DNA of 64,000 nt, from NCBI RefSeq assembly GCF_000208745.1, contig NC_030858.1, positions 35,190,061-35,254,060 of the forward strand. Direction: 5' to 3'. This DNA comes from Theobroma cacao. Its lineage: Eukaryota > Streptophyta > Magnoliopsida > Malvales > Malvaceae. Positions 24,223-37,326 of this stretch are shown one piece after another. Every line of letters starts with the position of its first letter. Position 1 is the first letter of the stretch. The translations under genes and the position numbers were made by a program. The notes beneath the pieces were generated by a model, which worked only from the letters and a program-made list of their open reading frames with translations, had not been told where the DNA came from and searched no databases.

Positions 24223-25922
24223 AGAATCTAGACGTGCTGTGCGTCATTTCATGGTGTGAAAGGAATCCGATGGAGAATCTGACGCTGCAAGTGATGATTT
24301 TTCCATTATTTAGTAATTACTAAATTAGTAAGGTAGTGACATATATAGCCTGTAACATCAACCATAGACTTAGAATTGATCGAGATATAATACATATTCA
24401 ATTTTATTAAACAACTCTTGAGATGAAAATTAATCATTGATGTTGACTAGCCGGTTGTAAGTCCTCTAGGATCGGTTTTGGGTTAAAAAAAACAGAGAGA
24501 AAAGGGATCACAGATCTGAATTTATCCAAAATTTTAATCTATCCTACTGGCTGGATTAATGAAGTTCATATGGTAATAAAATCATTGGCATCAGTATACA
24601 ACTTCAATGTTGAAACTTGGTCAGAATATGACGATGAATGGACCTCTAGGTTGCAAGAAAGTATTCAATAAATGCATGGACCTAGGCTCCATATTTGCCA
24701 GAGTTGAGGCTACTGAACTAGCGACATGCATAAAACAAAGGTGTCTGATATGAGAATGGTGATGGCATATATCTGTTTGGTGAATACTTCTTGTTTGCAA
24801 CTGCTAATGTGAGGTGAAAATGGTAAAAAAAAGGCTATCAATGGCCCAAAATTCTCCAAGGTTAGTTGTCTCGAATGAGTCTAATGACATCAGAATTCGT
24901 CTTTCTGTTGGGCAGCCATCCCCTGGCACCGGTATTCACGTTCTAAGCTGACACGCACTTTTGTTTTAAAAATGAAACACGACGCAATTTATCGATATCT
25001 TTTTGTGGGTGTGAATGGAACCGATAATCTTTTGTTCAATTTGAAAAATGAAAGGACAAAATTAATAGCTGTCACATCTGTCTTGTGTACTCATATTATA
25101 TTATATATATATATATATATTAGTATAAGTTATAATTAATTTCTTCTCTTCTCAAGTTGAACAAAAATCCTCTGTACTAAGAAAGAGATGTTTTGCTGCC
25201 AGCCCTGTTCTTTCTCTCAGTGTGGGGGTGGGGTCTTGCTTACATCTTAACTGACATCATTAATGTCTTAATCATTCTACACAAAGCAAGCTTAGTGCAA
25301 TTGATCATTTAATTATTCTATATGATTGTTTATTGTTTCAATGGAGAAATGGGGCTACGGGGCAAACGCATGGGGAAACGTGCCCCGTTGTGTACTTGAG
25401 ATGCTCCTTTTGTTGGAACATGAATAAATTAATGAAACAACCTCGGGGTTTTCACAGGCTTTTCCTTAAACCAGATTTTAAATCTTAATGTTCAATTTTT
25501 CAGGGCGGATTACATAGGCAGTCTCAGCCCAACCAAATTTTTGGGCCTTTGTTTGATGATAAAGGTGGCATGGCCCATCAGGATTGGCCATAGATTTGGT
25601 TGGGCGTAATCTTTTGCTCCCATCAAACTTTTGGTTGGTCTATGGGTTTCTGAATCTTTTACCTATATACTTATCACGCAAGCAGCACTATCTTTATAGG
25701 GATAGGGCCATTTTTGTATTTCTGTGATAAGTTATGGATATCTACTTAGCTTAATATCTATGGCATTTTAGGTGCACATATATTGTAAACATGCAAAAAT
25801 TAGTGGTATCAAGCTACTGGAAAATCAATTGATAATGACACCTACATATATATATTTTTTCAACATATATTTATCAAAGAAATTAGGAGGCCATTGTATA
25901 ATTTTTCAAAAAATATCTTTAG

Positions 25923-25925
<3 letters not shown>

Positions 25926-25974
<49 letters not shown>
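25926..25974. repeat. (TA)n microsatellite
   Basis: An almost perfect TA run of about 24 units. Such tracts vary in length between individuals. Confidence 0.95.
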
Positions 25975-25978
<4 letters not shown>

Positions 25979-26814
25979 CTTACAAAACTTGAGGAGGTCA
26001 TGTTTCCTCAAGCTTGTTCATTGCTTCTCGCCTCCTCTAGGAGATATCACCTAGTTTTATGTGATTCATGAGAAATTTAAATGGAGAACAAAAAAAAAAA
26101 GAAAAAATGAAACAAAAATGAAGAATATCAAACCCCAAAATGAAGACACGTAGACAATTAATTGACTGGAAAATATACTTGACAAAAGACCAAGTGGCAT
26201 GATTTTATGGATATTCTGCAAATAGGACCAAGTGGAAAGGACTTAATTAATATGTAAATCAGCAACATAAACAGTGTCTGGTCGTCGCATTTTTTTAAAA
26301 AAATGTTTGTTTATGTTTTTGTGAACAAAGAAATCATCACCAACTCTTTCTGGTTAAGATTAAACAAAGCATGCCATTCGTTCTTGGTTCGACCACTTGT
26401 CTTTTGATATGATATTGTTTCTTTGTAGTTGCATCACTGACCACGACCGCCCTTTCAATTCAAACCTTTGAGATTTTAGTATTATTTTTATTATTTTTAT
26501 CTAAGTGCGGCAGTCTTCAACCTTGATATGATATCATGGATATCATCTCCATCTTCAATGGAGCTTGAGTTTGAGTATGTCTAAATCGTTGAAAACTTTG
26601 TTTCACCACTTTCAGTGATCCACAACAATCTGCACTCTCTTTCAATTTCTTACCCCAAATTAGATCTCTTTGGAAGTTTTTCGTTTTTTCCGTATTTGGA
26701 TTCTAAACCACTACTTCCTCTCTAGTTGCAAATATTGACATTTAAAGATAAGTAACATAATAATAAACCAAGTCTAAGTAGCAAGATTGTTAAAAACATG
26801 ATAATATCTATAAA

Positions 26815-27165
26815 AAAAAAAACCTCTTAAATTATTCAAAAATTTTAAATAAATTTTTATTTTTCTAGTACTTTCAATTAAATTTTTGTATTTTTATTTT
26901 AAATTAAATTAAATTTTTATGATTAATTATCCTTAATCAAAACACCATTTATAATTTTATGTCACGTAGTGTTAATGTGGTATGTTTACATATTATAGTG
27001 AATGATTATATGAAATGTTGATATAGTTTGATAATATGATCACATGATATGTTACTTTATACGTCAACGTCACATGAATATATAAATGACAAATGATAAT
27101 TTAATTAATAATAATTAATTAATCGTTAATTATAAGAGTTTATTTGATTTTAAAAAAAATAAAAA
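26815..27165. repeat. Dispersed AT-rich repeat, copy 2
   Basis: It shares with 13600-14090 the blocks CTTAAATTATTCAAAAATTT, TTTTTATTTTAAATTAAATT, a central GTCACGTAGTGTTAATGTGG and CGTCAACGTCACATGAATAT, and the mirror-image ending AAGAGTTTATTTGATTTTAA. Non-coding; type unknown. Confidence 0.5.
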
Positions 27166-28262
27166 TTTGATTTATCATTCTGTTTTTTTTTTCCTCTTTA
27201 TTGCTGCTCTTCCAGATGGGTGGGAAGCCGGATTATGACTGGTTCATGTATTTCTGACTTTCACGAGCTTTCTGTGAATTGCACTTTGCTGTCGCAAGTC
27301 TTTCTCTTCCCTTGACTAAAGACTTTTTGCAGCATGCATATATTTTGGTTTATGGATAAACCTTTTTTGTCTTTAAAAAAAAAGTTTTTTCTTAATAAAT
27401 TGTTAGGGGAAAAGAAGGAACCCAAACTCCATAGCACATGGCCAAGAGCAAAACAAAGAAATTCAAGTACCAATATATTAGGGTAGCAAACAAATATAGA
27501 TCAATTATTGGTTCATAGTACAATTATTTAAGTTGGGTTCTTTTACGTGTCACCTTGGGGGACAACCGATCAAATTGTACGAGTTACATTACAAAAAGTT
27601 GCAGATCACAAACGTTAGCTTATCTAAATTGTATATTATAATATATATATATATATATAATTTATATAAATTAATGGAATAATTGGAATGAAAGGAGAAA
27701 AATATTGTGAAGCAATGTTGTGGCAGTTTCAATTGAGAATTTTAGTTTGAAAATTAAACATTTTAAAAAGTAGAGTCTAGTATGTGGATAATCTACTATA
27801 TGGAAATCATGGTCTTGTAAGTGTGCTCATTTTACAAGTTAAGATGACTTTTTCATTTCACCTTTAATTAAGTCTTAATAATTAAAAAATAAATTAGAAT
27901 GTAAGTTAATCCATTCGAACTGGATCAGATCCAACCTGTCCACCTGTCATTTTTGTCATTTACTAATAAAAAAATTTTACAAGTAATGTCCCTCAAAGAC
28001 TTTTGGAATTTTGTGGAACAATAATTCAAAACTTCCAAGTCATCGTTTACTTTAAAAATTTTAAACTTAAATTTTAAAAAATAAAAAAAATGTGAAATTA
28101 ATAGTACTCTGATAGTGTAACCCAAAATTATATGTATTCGGAAATACCATAACTCTCCTTTAAGCTTAGGATTCAAAAAATAAACAAATTGAAATTTATA
28201 AAATTAGAAAATTTATGTCATATTATATAACTTTTTTTTTCAATCAATCGTATTATATAACT

Positions 28263-28345
28263 TGCCTTCAAGTATTTGATTGATTGATTGGTGTATAATT
28301 TTTTATTTGAAAAATAAAATTTTAATTTTTTTTAATTATAAAAAA
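28263..28345 (+). mobile_element. Decayed SINE-like remnant
   Basis: The text CAAGTATTTGATTGATTGAT, GGTGTATAATTTTTTA and AAAATAAAATTTTAATT, with an A-rich end, aligns with 30332-30420 and, more weakly, with the copies at 1987 and 3581. The B box is lost, so assignment is tentative. Confidence 0.35.
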
Positions 28346-30331
28346 ATCATATTATATAACTTAAGGTGCAAAGAAACAAAACTTAGTAATAATAAAAAAA
28401 AATGGTCGCCCAATAATTGCCCTTAAAAAAGAATTCACACTTCAAAACTAAAAATTATATATCACAGCGTATAAGGACAACCCTGTCGGTATCCTAGAAA
28501 GTCAGTACCTTGGTAGTTGCATACGGAACTCAAACGTGTCGCCGCACGAAAAGCAGATAGAATTTGGGACCATTTACGGGGCACACCGCAAGAACAAGAA
28601 CAAAGACATTTAAAGAGGGATCATCCCATTGGAGCTTACCAACCCAACAAAACTTAATTATTCTTGCACCCCCAGTCGGTGTCAATCTCGATGACCTTTT
28701 ATTTACTTTTTCACTGTTTCACTGTCAATCAGTTTCGTCCTCTCTTTTTTTAGGGTAAGGATTTCTAACGTCTATCCCGAATGTAATGACCCTTCCAATA
28801 CGCCACATAATTCTGACGTGTACCATCGAATTATTTTCCACAAGACACATTATTGAGTGGCTATCCGTTGCTCTCATTCGTCTGGGGACTGGGGTGTAGG
28901 TTAATTACGGAATGAGAGCTGAAAAAAGCCAACGGGAAGAAATGACTTTTGTTAATATTGTTTTTCCTTTTTATGACCAAGACCTTTTCCATTGATAATA
29001 CTATCATCTTACAAGACATTGACAATGACTCGATGTAAAAGTCGTTTAATCTTGTATCATTTGTTTTGTAATACACGTGCTTTACTTGCCAAAAATGTCC
29101 TGCATTGAAGCCAAGTTTTTCCAACTTGACGATTTATATCACTCGCAATCACTGTACTTTTTTCTGTATGTAATAAAGAAACAATTTCTATGATTTTAAC
29201 TCTCTCTCTATATATATATATAGAATATAGAAAGTATAGTACTATTTAATGTGAGAAGGAACACTTTTTGTGGCGAAAAACCGACGAGTACTTCTTGTTG
29301 GGATTTCCATCTTCCACATGACGACCAAGTCAAAATAAAAATCTAGCCATAAGAAAGAGATAAAGAAGAAGATAATATAATAGAAGCATGAAGCCAGCAA
29401 TAAATATTGAAAATGACGTGATCGACCACTCCAAAAGAAAGGGGTTGAAACTTCAAGCGATGCTTCAATTTGTTGCAGTTGGGCACAACAGAGATGGAAA
29501 AAAGATAAGATCAGGAACTTTGGAGTTTATCCACTCATGGATCACATGCTGACAAAGATAAAGGACAAAAGATATTTTTTATAAGGATTAAGGAAAAGTA
29601 AAACCCAAATAAAAAATTGAAAAAGTAAGAAGATTGTCTATGTTCATGCAATGATCAGCACGTCTGTCTTCCAATTTTCTTTTTCTTTTTTATGGGAAAG
29701 AATGATAAATGACAAGCGATTGTATTTTATTCTGCCATATGCAGTGGAAATTGCACACATGGATGGTCTAGATAATTAATCCTGATCGTTCAGTTCTGTC
29801 CAGACCCAATCCTCTTTTTCTATGTTTTTTCTTTTTTTTTTAATTTTCGTGGTACATTTGCTCGTGCTATAGGATTGGGAATTCGAGATTGAGTTTCGAT
29901 GCTGTCATGCTTAGCCAAACCCCAAAAAACAAGATATGCCTGATGGTGTGGGGCTATCAAGTAACATGTGCCCTTGCATCCTTCTGCTCATTTCATTGCC
30001 CAAAACAAGAATACAACAAATATCCAGTACTCGTTGGCATGGCTCTCTCTCTCCCTCTCTCTTAAAGAAAAGATGCTGTTGTAATTATTAGTTGGACAGT
30101 ACGTAGCTATATACTTTCACTGTCTCCAACATTGATCGTGTAAGCACCTCATTGGGAGAAATGGGATGTTGATTTAACTCTCGAGCTGATATGAACACGT
30201 TGCAAGTGTAACAACTGAAGTTTTGTCCGACACTATAACATCAATTAACATGACCAATAATAGTAATAATAGTATCATTATTTATCATCAATGATACATA
30301 ATCTTTATCCGTTTAATTTATAAAATAAATT

Positions 30332-30420
30332 TTTATTCAAGTATTTGATTCATTAATTGATATATAATTTTTTAATTTAAAAAATAAAATCTAAATTCTT
30401 TTTCCTCCAACTAAAAAAAA
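30332..30420 (+). mobile_element. Decayed SINE-like remnant
   Basis: The text CAAGTATTTGATTCATTAAT, TGATATATAATTTTTTAA and AAAATAAAATCTAAATTC, with an A-rich tail, aligns with 28263-28345. Same caution as for that copy. Confidence 0.35.
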
Positions 30421-31009
30421 ACTTACAAAACATATCTCAAATCCAAAATTAAGATGTATGGTTTAGACTCTTTTACACTATTTAGTAGAAAAGGATGAAA
30501 ATAGAGGAAAGGGTAAAATTATGTGAGGAAAAAAAATTTGAAGGGGATGAAAGAAAGTTGTTTTTCTTTCCTTGTTTATGGTATGAAAGATGAAAAATTA
30601 GTAGGAGAAGAAGAAAGAGATGGGTTAAATTATAAATAAAATGACTAAATTAAGTAAAATGAGTTTATTCTTCTCAATTTAAATGTATCAAATTTGAAAA
30701 AAAAAAAGTACAAATTCATCCTTTATTTTTAAAGAAAGAAATATTATTTTTCTTCCACTCCCTTTCCTTTCTTCCTCTTTTCCTTCTACTAAATATAACT
30801 GTGTTGTTACTGTTCACACACTATAGCAGAAAAAGAATCTAACAAGACCCAAATTTCATAGGTCATATGGGTTCCTTGGTTAGCTCATTTTAAGTAAAAC
30901 CAAAATCAAGTAACGGAAACCTTGTGTAAAGAAATTTTTAACAACTTTTACTTACATTTAAAACTTATATTTCAATGTTATGATTTAAAATCTTGAGCAA
31001 TAGTACAGA

Positions 31010-31037
<28 letters not shown>
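31010..31037. repeat. (TA)n microsatellite
   Basis: A perfect TA run of about 13 units ending in TGTATA. Confidence 0.9.
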
Positions 31038-31043
<6 letters not shown>

Positions 31044-31539
31044 TTAATAGTTATAGATGCATGCGTGCATAAAGTAATGTATGACTTTTTGCATGTTCAA
31101 TCTTGATTATAATTTTGTTCACAGTTCCAATTTAAAAACAAGAAAAAAAATTTTTTTTCTGAAGTGACGGGCTGATGGTCGGGTTAAAAGACTTAAATAT
31201 GTAGAAGTCATAGAAATTATTATTAACATACAGCAAACAATACAAAAGTTAAAGTAACAAGTGCTAATCTCATTACATATTTTAATTACATTCTTAATTT
31301 GCTACATATTTATATCACAGTACTGAAATAAAAACATCATAAACAACACTTAAACATAACTGAATTTAAAATTCTTATACTACAAAGCTAGAAATTATAA
31401 GTAAAAACATAATAATATCAATGCGAACACTACGCAACACACATCATTATTGCTTCATCATTATTATTTACAATCTTTTCTGTAAAAGGAAAAATTAACA
31501 CAATTTTTATATATATTTTCAAACGAAGACACATCTAAT

Positions 31540-32750
31540 AACAGAGGCAGAGGGGAGGGGGGCTAGTGGGGGCCCAACCTCTAATAATTTTTAAAGTTTT
31601 ATAATTTATTTGTATTTTTTAAAAAAATTTATAATTTTGTCATTTCAATAATTATTAAATTTTTATAACTTATCTTTACTTTTGAGAAATTTTATAATTT
31701 CGTCCTTATAAAAAGTTTAAAACTTTTTTAACATATTTTTATTTTTTCTGAAATTTCATAATTTTACCCTTACAATAATTTTTTATTTAGTGAAATATCT
31801 CACAATAATTAGTCAATAACTAATTTTAATAGAACTAAAATAAAACCAATTGCATTTAAAAAAAATTATAAAATCAAGTGTAATAAAATTATTTTCAAAC
31901 CCCACTTCTCTAAAACTTCACAACCACTACTTGGTCTCTTTTCTTTTTTATCGAATGCTGTATAAACAAAAAAAAAACATTTTTTTTACATTTTTTTGCT
32001 TATCAACATTCTTTGTGTAAAAAACTTTTAGTCAGTAACTCAATTTTCATGTCATGATAATTGACAATATTGGTTTATTTTCTTATTTTATCTGTAAGAT
32101 TTTCAACTTTAAATTTTTTTATTTAATAATTTATATTTGATGATTTTGATTTAAGATTTACAGTCTTAGCTATTTTTTGTTGAAAGTAATTTGATTAAAC
32201 ACTTAAGGTTAGTTATTGCTTATTTATTTAGAGATTGCTTGATTATTTTCCTACAAATTAGTTGTGTTTTTTTCTTTGCTTAGATTATTGTGAACAATTA
32301 AGTTTTTTATTCGAGGATTGCTTTTTCGTTGAATTGTCTATTAATATGGTATTTAATTTTTGTGATTAATTTTAGAGAATTGCTTCTCTATTGAATTGTT
32401 TATTGATAGTTTTTAATATTTTTTAAGGGATTGCTTTCAATTGAGATTTTTGTTATTATATTTGTTAATTTTTGTTTGATGTTAAATTTATCTAGAAATT
32501 GAGATTATTGTCATTATTAAATTATTTATGATTATACTAGTTAATTTTTTTAAGTAAATTATTAAGATTGATTCCTTTGAATAATTTTCATGACTTATTT
32601 GTATAATTTTCATATGAACTTTTTTTGTCTAAGTTATTTTATACTATTGTCAAACATTAAATTTCTACTGTAACTGTTTAATTTATAAAAATTATTTTTC
32701 ATTTTTTGTCTCTCCAAATATAAAATCCTGACTTCGTCATTGTTTGACAA
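31540..32750. mobile_element. Possible non-autonomous DNA-transposon relic (hAT-like ends)
   Basis: The left end, CAGAGGCAGAGGGGAGGGGG followed by GCTAGTGGGGGCCC, is the only GC-rich text in a very AT-rich region. The right end, on the minus strand, reads CAATGACGAAGTCAGGAT (about 32725-32745). Both resemble decayed forms of the CAGTGGCGGAGCCAGG terminus of plant hAT-type elements. The 1.2 kb between them is AT-rich without a transposase frame. No target-site duplication was confirmed. The assignment rests on memory of the terminus and is tentative. Confidence 0.4.
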
Positions 32751-35700
32751 CACTTCATAGTTTATTAATCTATTGAAATAATTTTTATAACTTTCAAGAT
32801 CTTTTACAACGATTTAATTAGTCATGAGACTTAATCGTGTATGTTAACTGCAAATGATTATAAGTGATCTTGCATTCGAGTTTCCTCAATAGTTTGCTCT
32901 GTTGTTATTACTAATGCAGGCGATTTTCAACATCTACATTAAGGATTGAGCAATCAATCTGCTTCAAATATTTAAATATAAAAGAAAAAAAAATCAAAAT
33001 CCCACATCATAATCTACAGTTTCCAAATCAGAACTCATTGGAGTACTTTATTTTTTAAAGGTTGAAAGGGATTGTGGTTTTGACAACACAGCATTGCTTT
33101 GATGTACCCAAAAAAAAAAAAAATAGCAATGCTTTGCTCTACTTAATAATTAGATTGGTTAGGTAGGACCAATAGTTATTGACGCAAATTAAACGGCTGA
33201 GATTTTGATATCATCATCTTCTTTGTTGTTGAATGTTGGTGGTTAAGTATTCTGCTTAAACTAAATCGGCCAATGGAATTGCTATCATCATTTCCACCAT
33301 CATTTTTGCGTCAGTATCCGATAAACAAAGCAAATTAGCCAATAATTAATCATGAACAGAGTCCATGAATGATGTTGCTTCATTCTTCTAACCAATTAGT
33401 TTCTCTTACTGTACAATATTATATAAAAACACATGCAACTTGGTTAATTAATTAGTCTTTTATGATGTGAAAGTTATCGCTTCCTTCTTTAATTATTAAC
33501 TTCAAATTACCCCAAAAAATCATTACTTATGGTCCTAATGTGCATCAAGCACTCCTTATGTATTATTATTCTTATACGATAAGAATCTCATAGTATATTC
33601 TAATGTTCGTCTAAGTTACGTGGTTGAAGTTATACATAATTTAAAAGATAAGATATAAATTTTTTGTTAATATGTCACCAAATATCAATTTTTGCGAACT
33701 TATGGATTTTCCTCCTATTTTTGCGAACTTTTGTTAATATGTCTCCCAATTTAATGATGTTGTGCCTTTTTTTCCTCCTATTTGCTGTCGTATATTCCTT
33801 CCTCGTCTTTCCAAGAACGTTAAATGTGAAATGACGTATGGATTTTCCAAAAGTCATTTGTAGGGAAAAAGATGGAGGAAGAAAATATATCTCTAAGAAC
33901 CCTCTAAAAGCCAGATAGAGGTTGTGGACTAGAAAATTGGGACTAGTTTGTTTGTTTGCTTCTTTCTTTTTTCTTTCGTTTAAGGTTGATTTTTGGTTTG
34001 CGAGTGATGTGTCTTCCTACGGTTGCCTCAAAAGCCAACTTATTTAATAATCTGAATACGTTAAGGGTGACCTACTGATGAACCAAAAGTCAAGAGATGG
34101 GAATAGTATCAAATCATGAATAAGCAAATGACCTCAAACTCCTTTCTAAAAGGCAGGCATGTCAAAGAAAAAAAATAAAAATTATATATTATAAGGGAAA
34201 ATATTTGATACATTGATATACTGATAGTTATCTAATACTTCATTAATGAGGTATTACTTGAAAGATATAAAAAGTTAATAATTTTTGAGAATTTATCAAT
34301 TTTTTATTTTTTAAAAAATAATATTTTATTAACAAAGTATCAATATTTAATAGTCTAATCGTGCATAAAAATTATACATAAGTGCATCAAATATTAATCT
34401 ATATGATATATAATTTCTTATTTATTCCTTCATTATACACCCATTACTTAGAGTTTATCAAGTATATTATGAGATTCCAAAAAACATTTATTCTATTCTT
34501 ATGGCTCAATATAAGTACGTGATATAAGTCATGCATTTCTATATTATCAACTTCGTAATTATTAATTCAATAGTTTAATCCGATAAAATATATTAATTTA
34601 TTATTAATTCAAATAGTATTATAAAGAAACAAGTATAATCTGCTGTTGATTTAAGATCAAAATTTAAATGTTTTGAAGAAGGAAATGATAATATAAATAG
34701 AAAAATAAATTAATAATCCATTCTTCCTACTGTTAATTTTTCACTTTCGTTTTTTTCTTATATTTATGTAAGAACAAAAAGGAGAAAGAATAGGTACTTT
34801 CGGTGTACTTCCTAGCCATGAAATATATCTATATACTCCTTTGTACCTGGCTCATATTTATGACTAGGTACAAAATACCAAGTGGTTCACGATATTGTGA
34901 AAAAGTTGTGGATGGGGACGTTGCGCACTATCATCTGTAATCTTGTTTTTCTTTATTATATATTTTTATTTTCTTGTAATTCTAAACATGTTTTCTGTGC
35001 TCCAGTTTTTTTCAATATATTCCTCTTTATTATTAACCTAATTTTCAGGAAAAAATTATGTATTTTTGTCATTTTTATCTTAAAAGGTAAAATAAAAGGC
35101 AGCAAGAAAATTTAAATATAAACTGGAACTTGGTTTATCCATTTGTTGGAAAGATCAACTTTCTTGTGCCATGTCATGTAATTTAACTCTCCTGAAGTGA
35201 AATTCTTTGTTTAACCCTTGAAAACAGAAGGTTATTTTGGACAAAGACAATGTCATTTTGATTGCAAGAAATTGGAACTTTGTACGACAGGTTAAAAAGG
35301 TTAAACGTTCCCTTACGTTAGGAAAAACAGAACCAAGAAGCATTATCTTTTGCCAGAGTAGACACCCTGTCTGCATAATGTTTGAAGGGAAGAGATTGAT
35401 TTGAAGGGAACAACAGCAATTAAAAGACCGGTTAATTGCCCACAAAGCAGACAGCACGATTGGTTTTCAACTTTCACATTTTACAATGTTAATTGTCAAG
35501 ATCAACACAACTGCCTGGCGAGAAGATTTTAAGTAAAAGCGGCCCAGTGGCAGCAATTCTTTTCAAACATACCATCATTAATTTTAAATATAATAAGATT
35601 TATCTAATTATGAAAAACAGTAACTATATCATAAAATGGAAAAAAAAAAAAAAAACAATTTGTTGGGTTCATATACATGTGAAACATATTTTTGGCATAG

Positions 35701-36868
35701 GCAATTTATTCCTCTTGACTTCTTCGTTTTTGCCTGTTTTTTCAAAGATGGCATAGGCAATTTGTTCCTTATGCACAACTTGCCTGGTGGTAGTGAATTA
35801 TCGTTTCCAATGCCCAACAGCGAAGGCAACATACATATATTCTCCATATTTTTTCAACTTCCATTACGTTCTTGGAGAAATTAAACTAGACCATCTAGAA
35901 CTTCAATTTTTATGTACTATGAAAAAATAATTAAAAAATTAAATAAACTCCACTTACAGTCGGATGTACAGACGGTTTTGTCGACTGATAGGTTTTATGT
36001 TTGATACTTTATAATTAAATAAGAACAGTCCTCCAATAAATTAATGCATCCTTTTATCGACTAGACAAGACAAGTGATAATTTTTTTTTTTTTGAAAAAA
36101 TCAATCCCGAAAGAATCTTCCCCATATGATATGATATCACCGAAATTCACCTTGTTTAATTGTTGTCTTCCTAATATGAAGCACGTAAAAAACATGGATA
36201 ATGTACAACATATCACCTCCTCTTTCTAACTCCTAGCCCTACAACTGCAACCCCCCTTCAATATCCCCCCTAATAAGTCCACCATATCTTCGTCTAATTG
36301 CAAGCAAGACAACACACAATTATTGCAAGTTACGACCGAAATGAGTCTGAATAAAATTTTATTTGAGAAACATTTTAAAGGAAAATCTATTAACTCATGG
36401 ATGGAGTGAAAACAAAAGTAATACGACAAAAGTTTTATTTGGGATTTTAACATCTTGTTATACCATTGGTCGATTATTTCAACAGAAAAAAAAAAGAAGA
36501 CAAAAATAAATGGACCATCAAATGAATATATCAAAGTGGCAATATTTAATTTTATAATTTTAAAATACTTTTGTCATGTTCTTTTATTTGTTTATTGATA
36601 CGCGATGATTCGTTCACCAATTTCTCAATAATTGCTTGGCTTATCTGAGCTGAAATCGCATTTTTATTAATAAGAGTTGAAATATAATTTACTTGGAAAG
36701 TTACGTATTGTATTGTTAATTATTTTAGATATTTACTCAATTTATAATGGAGTTTGAAGATACGCCTTGAACATATCTCAAGTTAAACGAATCAACGGCC
36801 TAGGTTGCATCGCCAGAACTAAGAAAAGTAAAAATCCATGTCAGCTATGAGATCCAGTTTATGGATGA

Positions 36869-36874
36869 CACGTG
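36869..36874 (+). promoter_or_regulatory. G-box (CACGTG) in the asparagine synthetase promoter
   Basis: The context is GACACGTGGATG, about 215 bases upstream of the TATA box. It fits the ABRE/G-box core bound by bZIP factors. Confidence 0.55.
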
Positions 36875-37006
36875 GATGGTTGAAAAGAGGGGAGGGGCAC
36901 GATAATTTTGACAATGTACGCTGCTGCTGAGTCAGAAATTGGAAATGGATAAAGCTTTAACCGTGAAAACTGGGGGGAACGGTCAAAAGTAACAGTAAAA
37001 ACCAAC

Positions 37007-37012
37007 CACGTG
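37007..37012 (+). promoter_or_regulatory. G-box (CACGTGGC) in the asparagine synthetase promoter
   Basis: The context CCACGTGGCG is a strong G-box/ABRE, about 80 bases upstream of the TATA box. Dark- and sugar-starvation-induced ASN1 genes are known targets of S1/C-group bZIPs through such boxes. Function here is inferred. Confidence 0.65.
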
Positions 37013-37085
37013 GCGAGAGGAGAGCGGTGGACCGGAAGAAGTGACGAAGCGGTGTCGTTTTGGGGCTTCACCTGAAGTTTTGCAA

Positions 37086-37094
37086 CTATAAATA
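37086..37094 (+). promoter_or_regulatory. TATA box of asparagine synthetase
   Basis: CTATAAATA lies about 240 bases before the ATG at 37327, leaving a leader of about 200 bases. It is an excellent match to the plant TATA consensus and has the G-box at the expected distance. Confidence 0.75.
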
Positions 37095-37326
37095 CGTGGC
37101 GTTTGAGATCTTTAAAACACAGCTACGTGTTGGCTTCCCCTGATTACGCTCCGCTGTTTTCTCTGTTTCGTTGCTCTGCAAAATCCTTCTTCCTCGTCTC
37201 TGTTCTTTTATCCTTTTGTTTTTTTAAGGATTTTAAGACTACCCATTAGTTTAGTTTAGTTCTAGTTCTTGTAAAAAAAAAAAAAAGGGAAAAAAGGTGT
37301 CTGCGAGTGTTTATTATTGAAAGAAA

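Larger units (their letters stand above)
24160..36800. other. Gene-poor intergenic region (~13 kb) between FIT-like and asparagine synthetase
   Basis: No protein gene was recognised on either strand. The open frames are short, low in complexity and without familiar motifs. The region holds TA microsatellites, SINE-like remnants, a dispersed AT-rich repeat and a possible DNA-transposon relic, all listed separately. A small segment at about 35690-35830 has duplicated GGCATAGGCAATTT words and may be an unrecognised repeat fragment. Confidence 0.55.

Noticed and set aside
25772..25975. Frame ending in a Tyr-Ile run
   Set aside because: The run is the (TA)n microsatellite translated; no other support.
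35629..35884. Overlapping frames on both strands (about 70-80 aa)
   Set aside because: The sequence has duplicated words and no family motifs; considered a repeat fragment, not a gene.
36226..36534. 102-aa minus frame ending in a Cys/Arg-rich tail
   Set aside because: No recognisable domain, AT-biased codons, no promoter or conserved neighbours.
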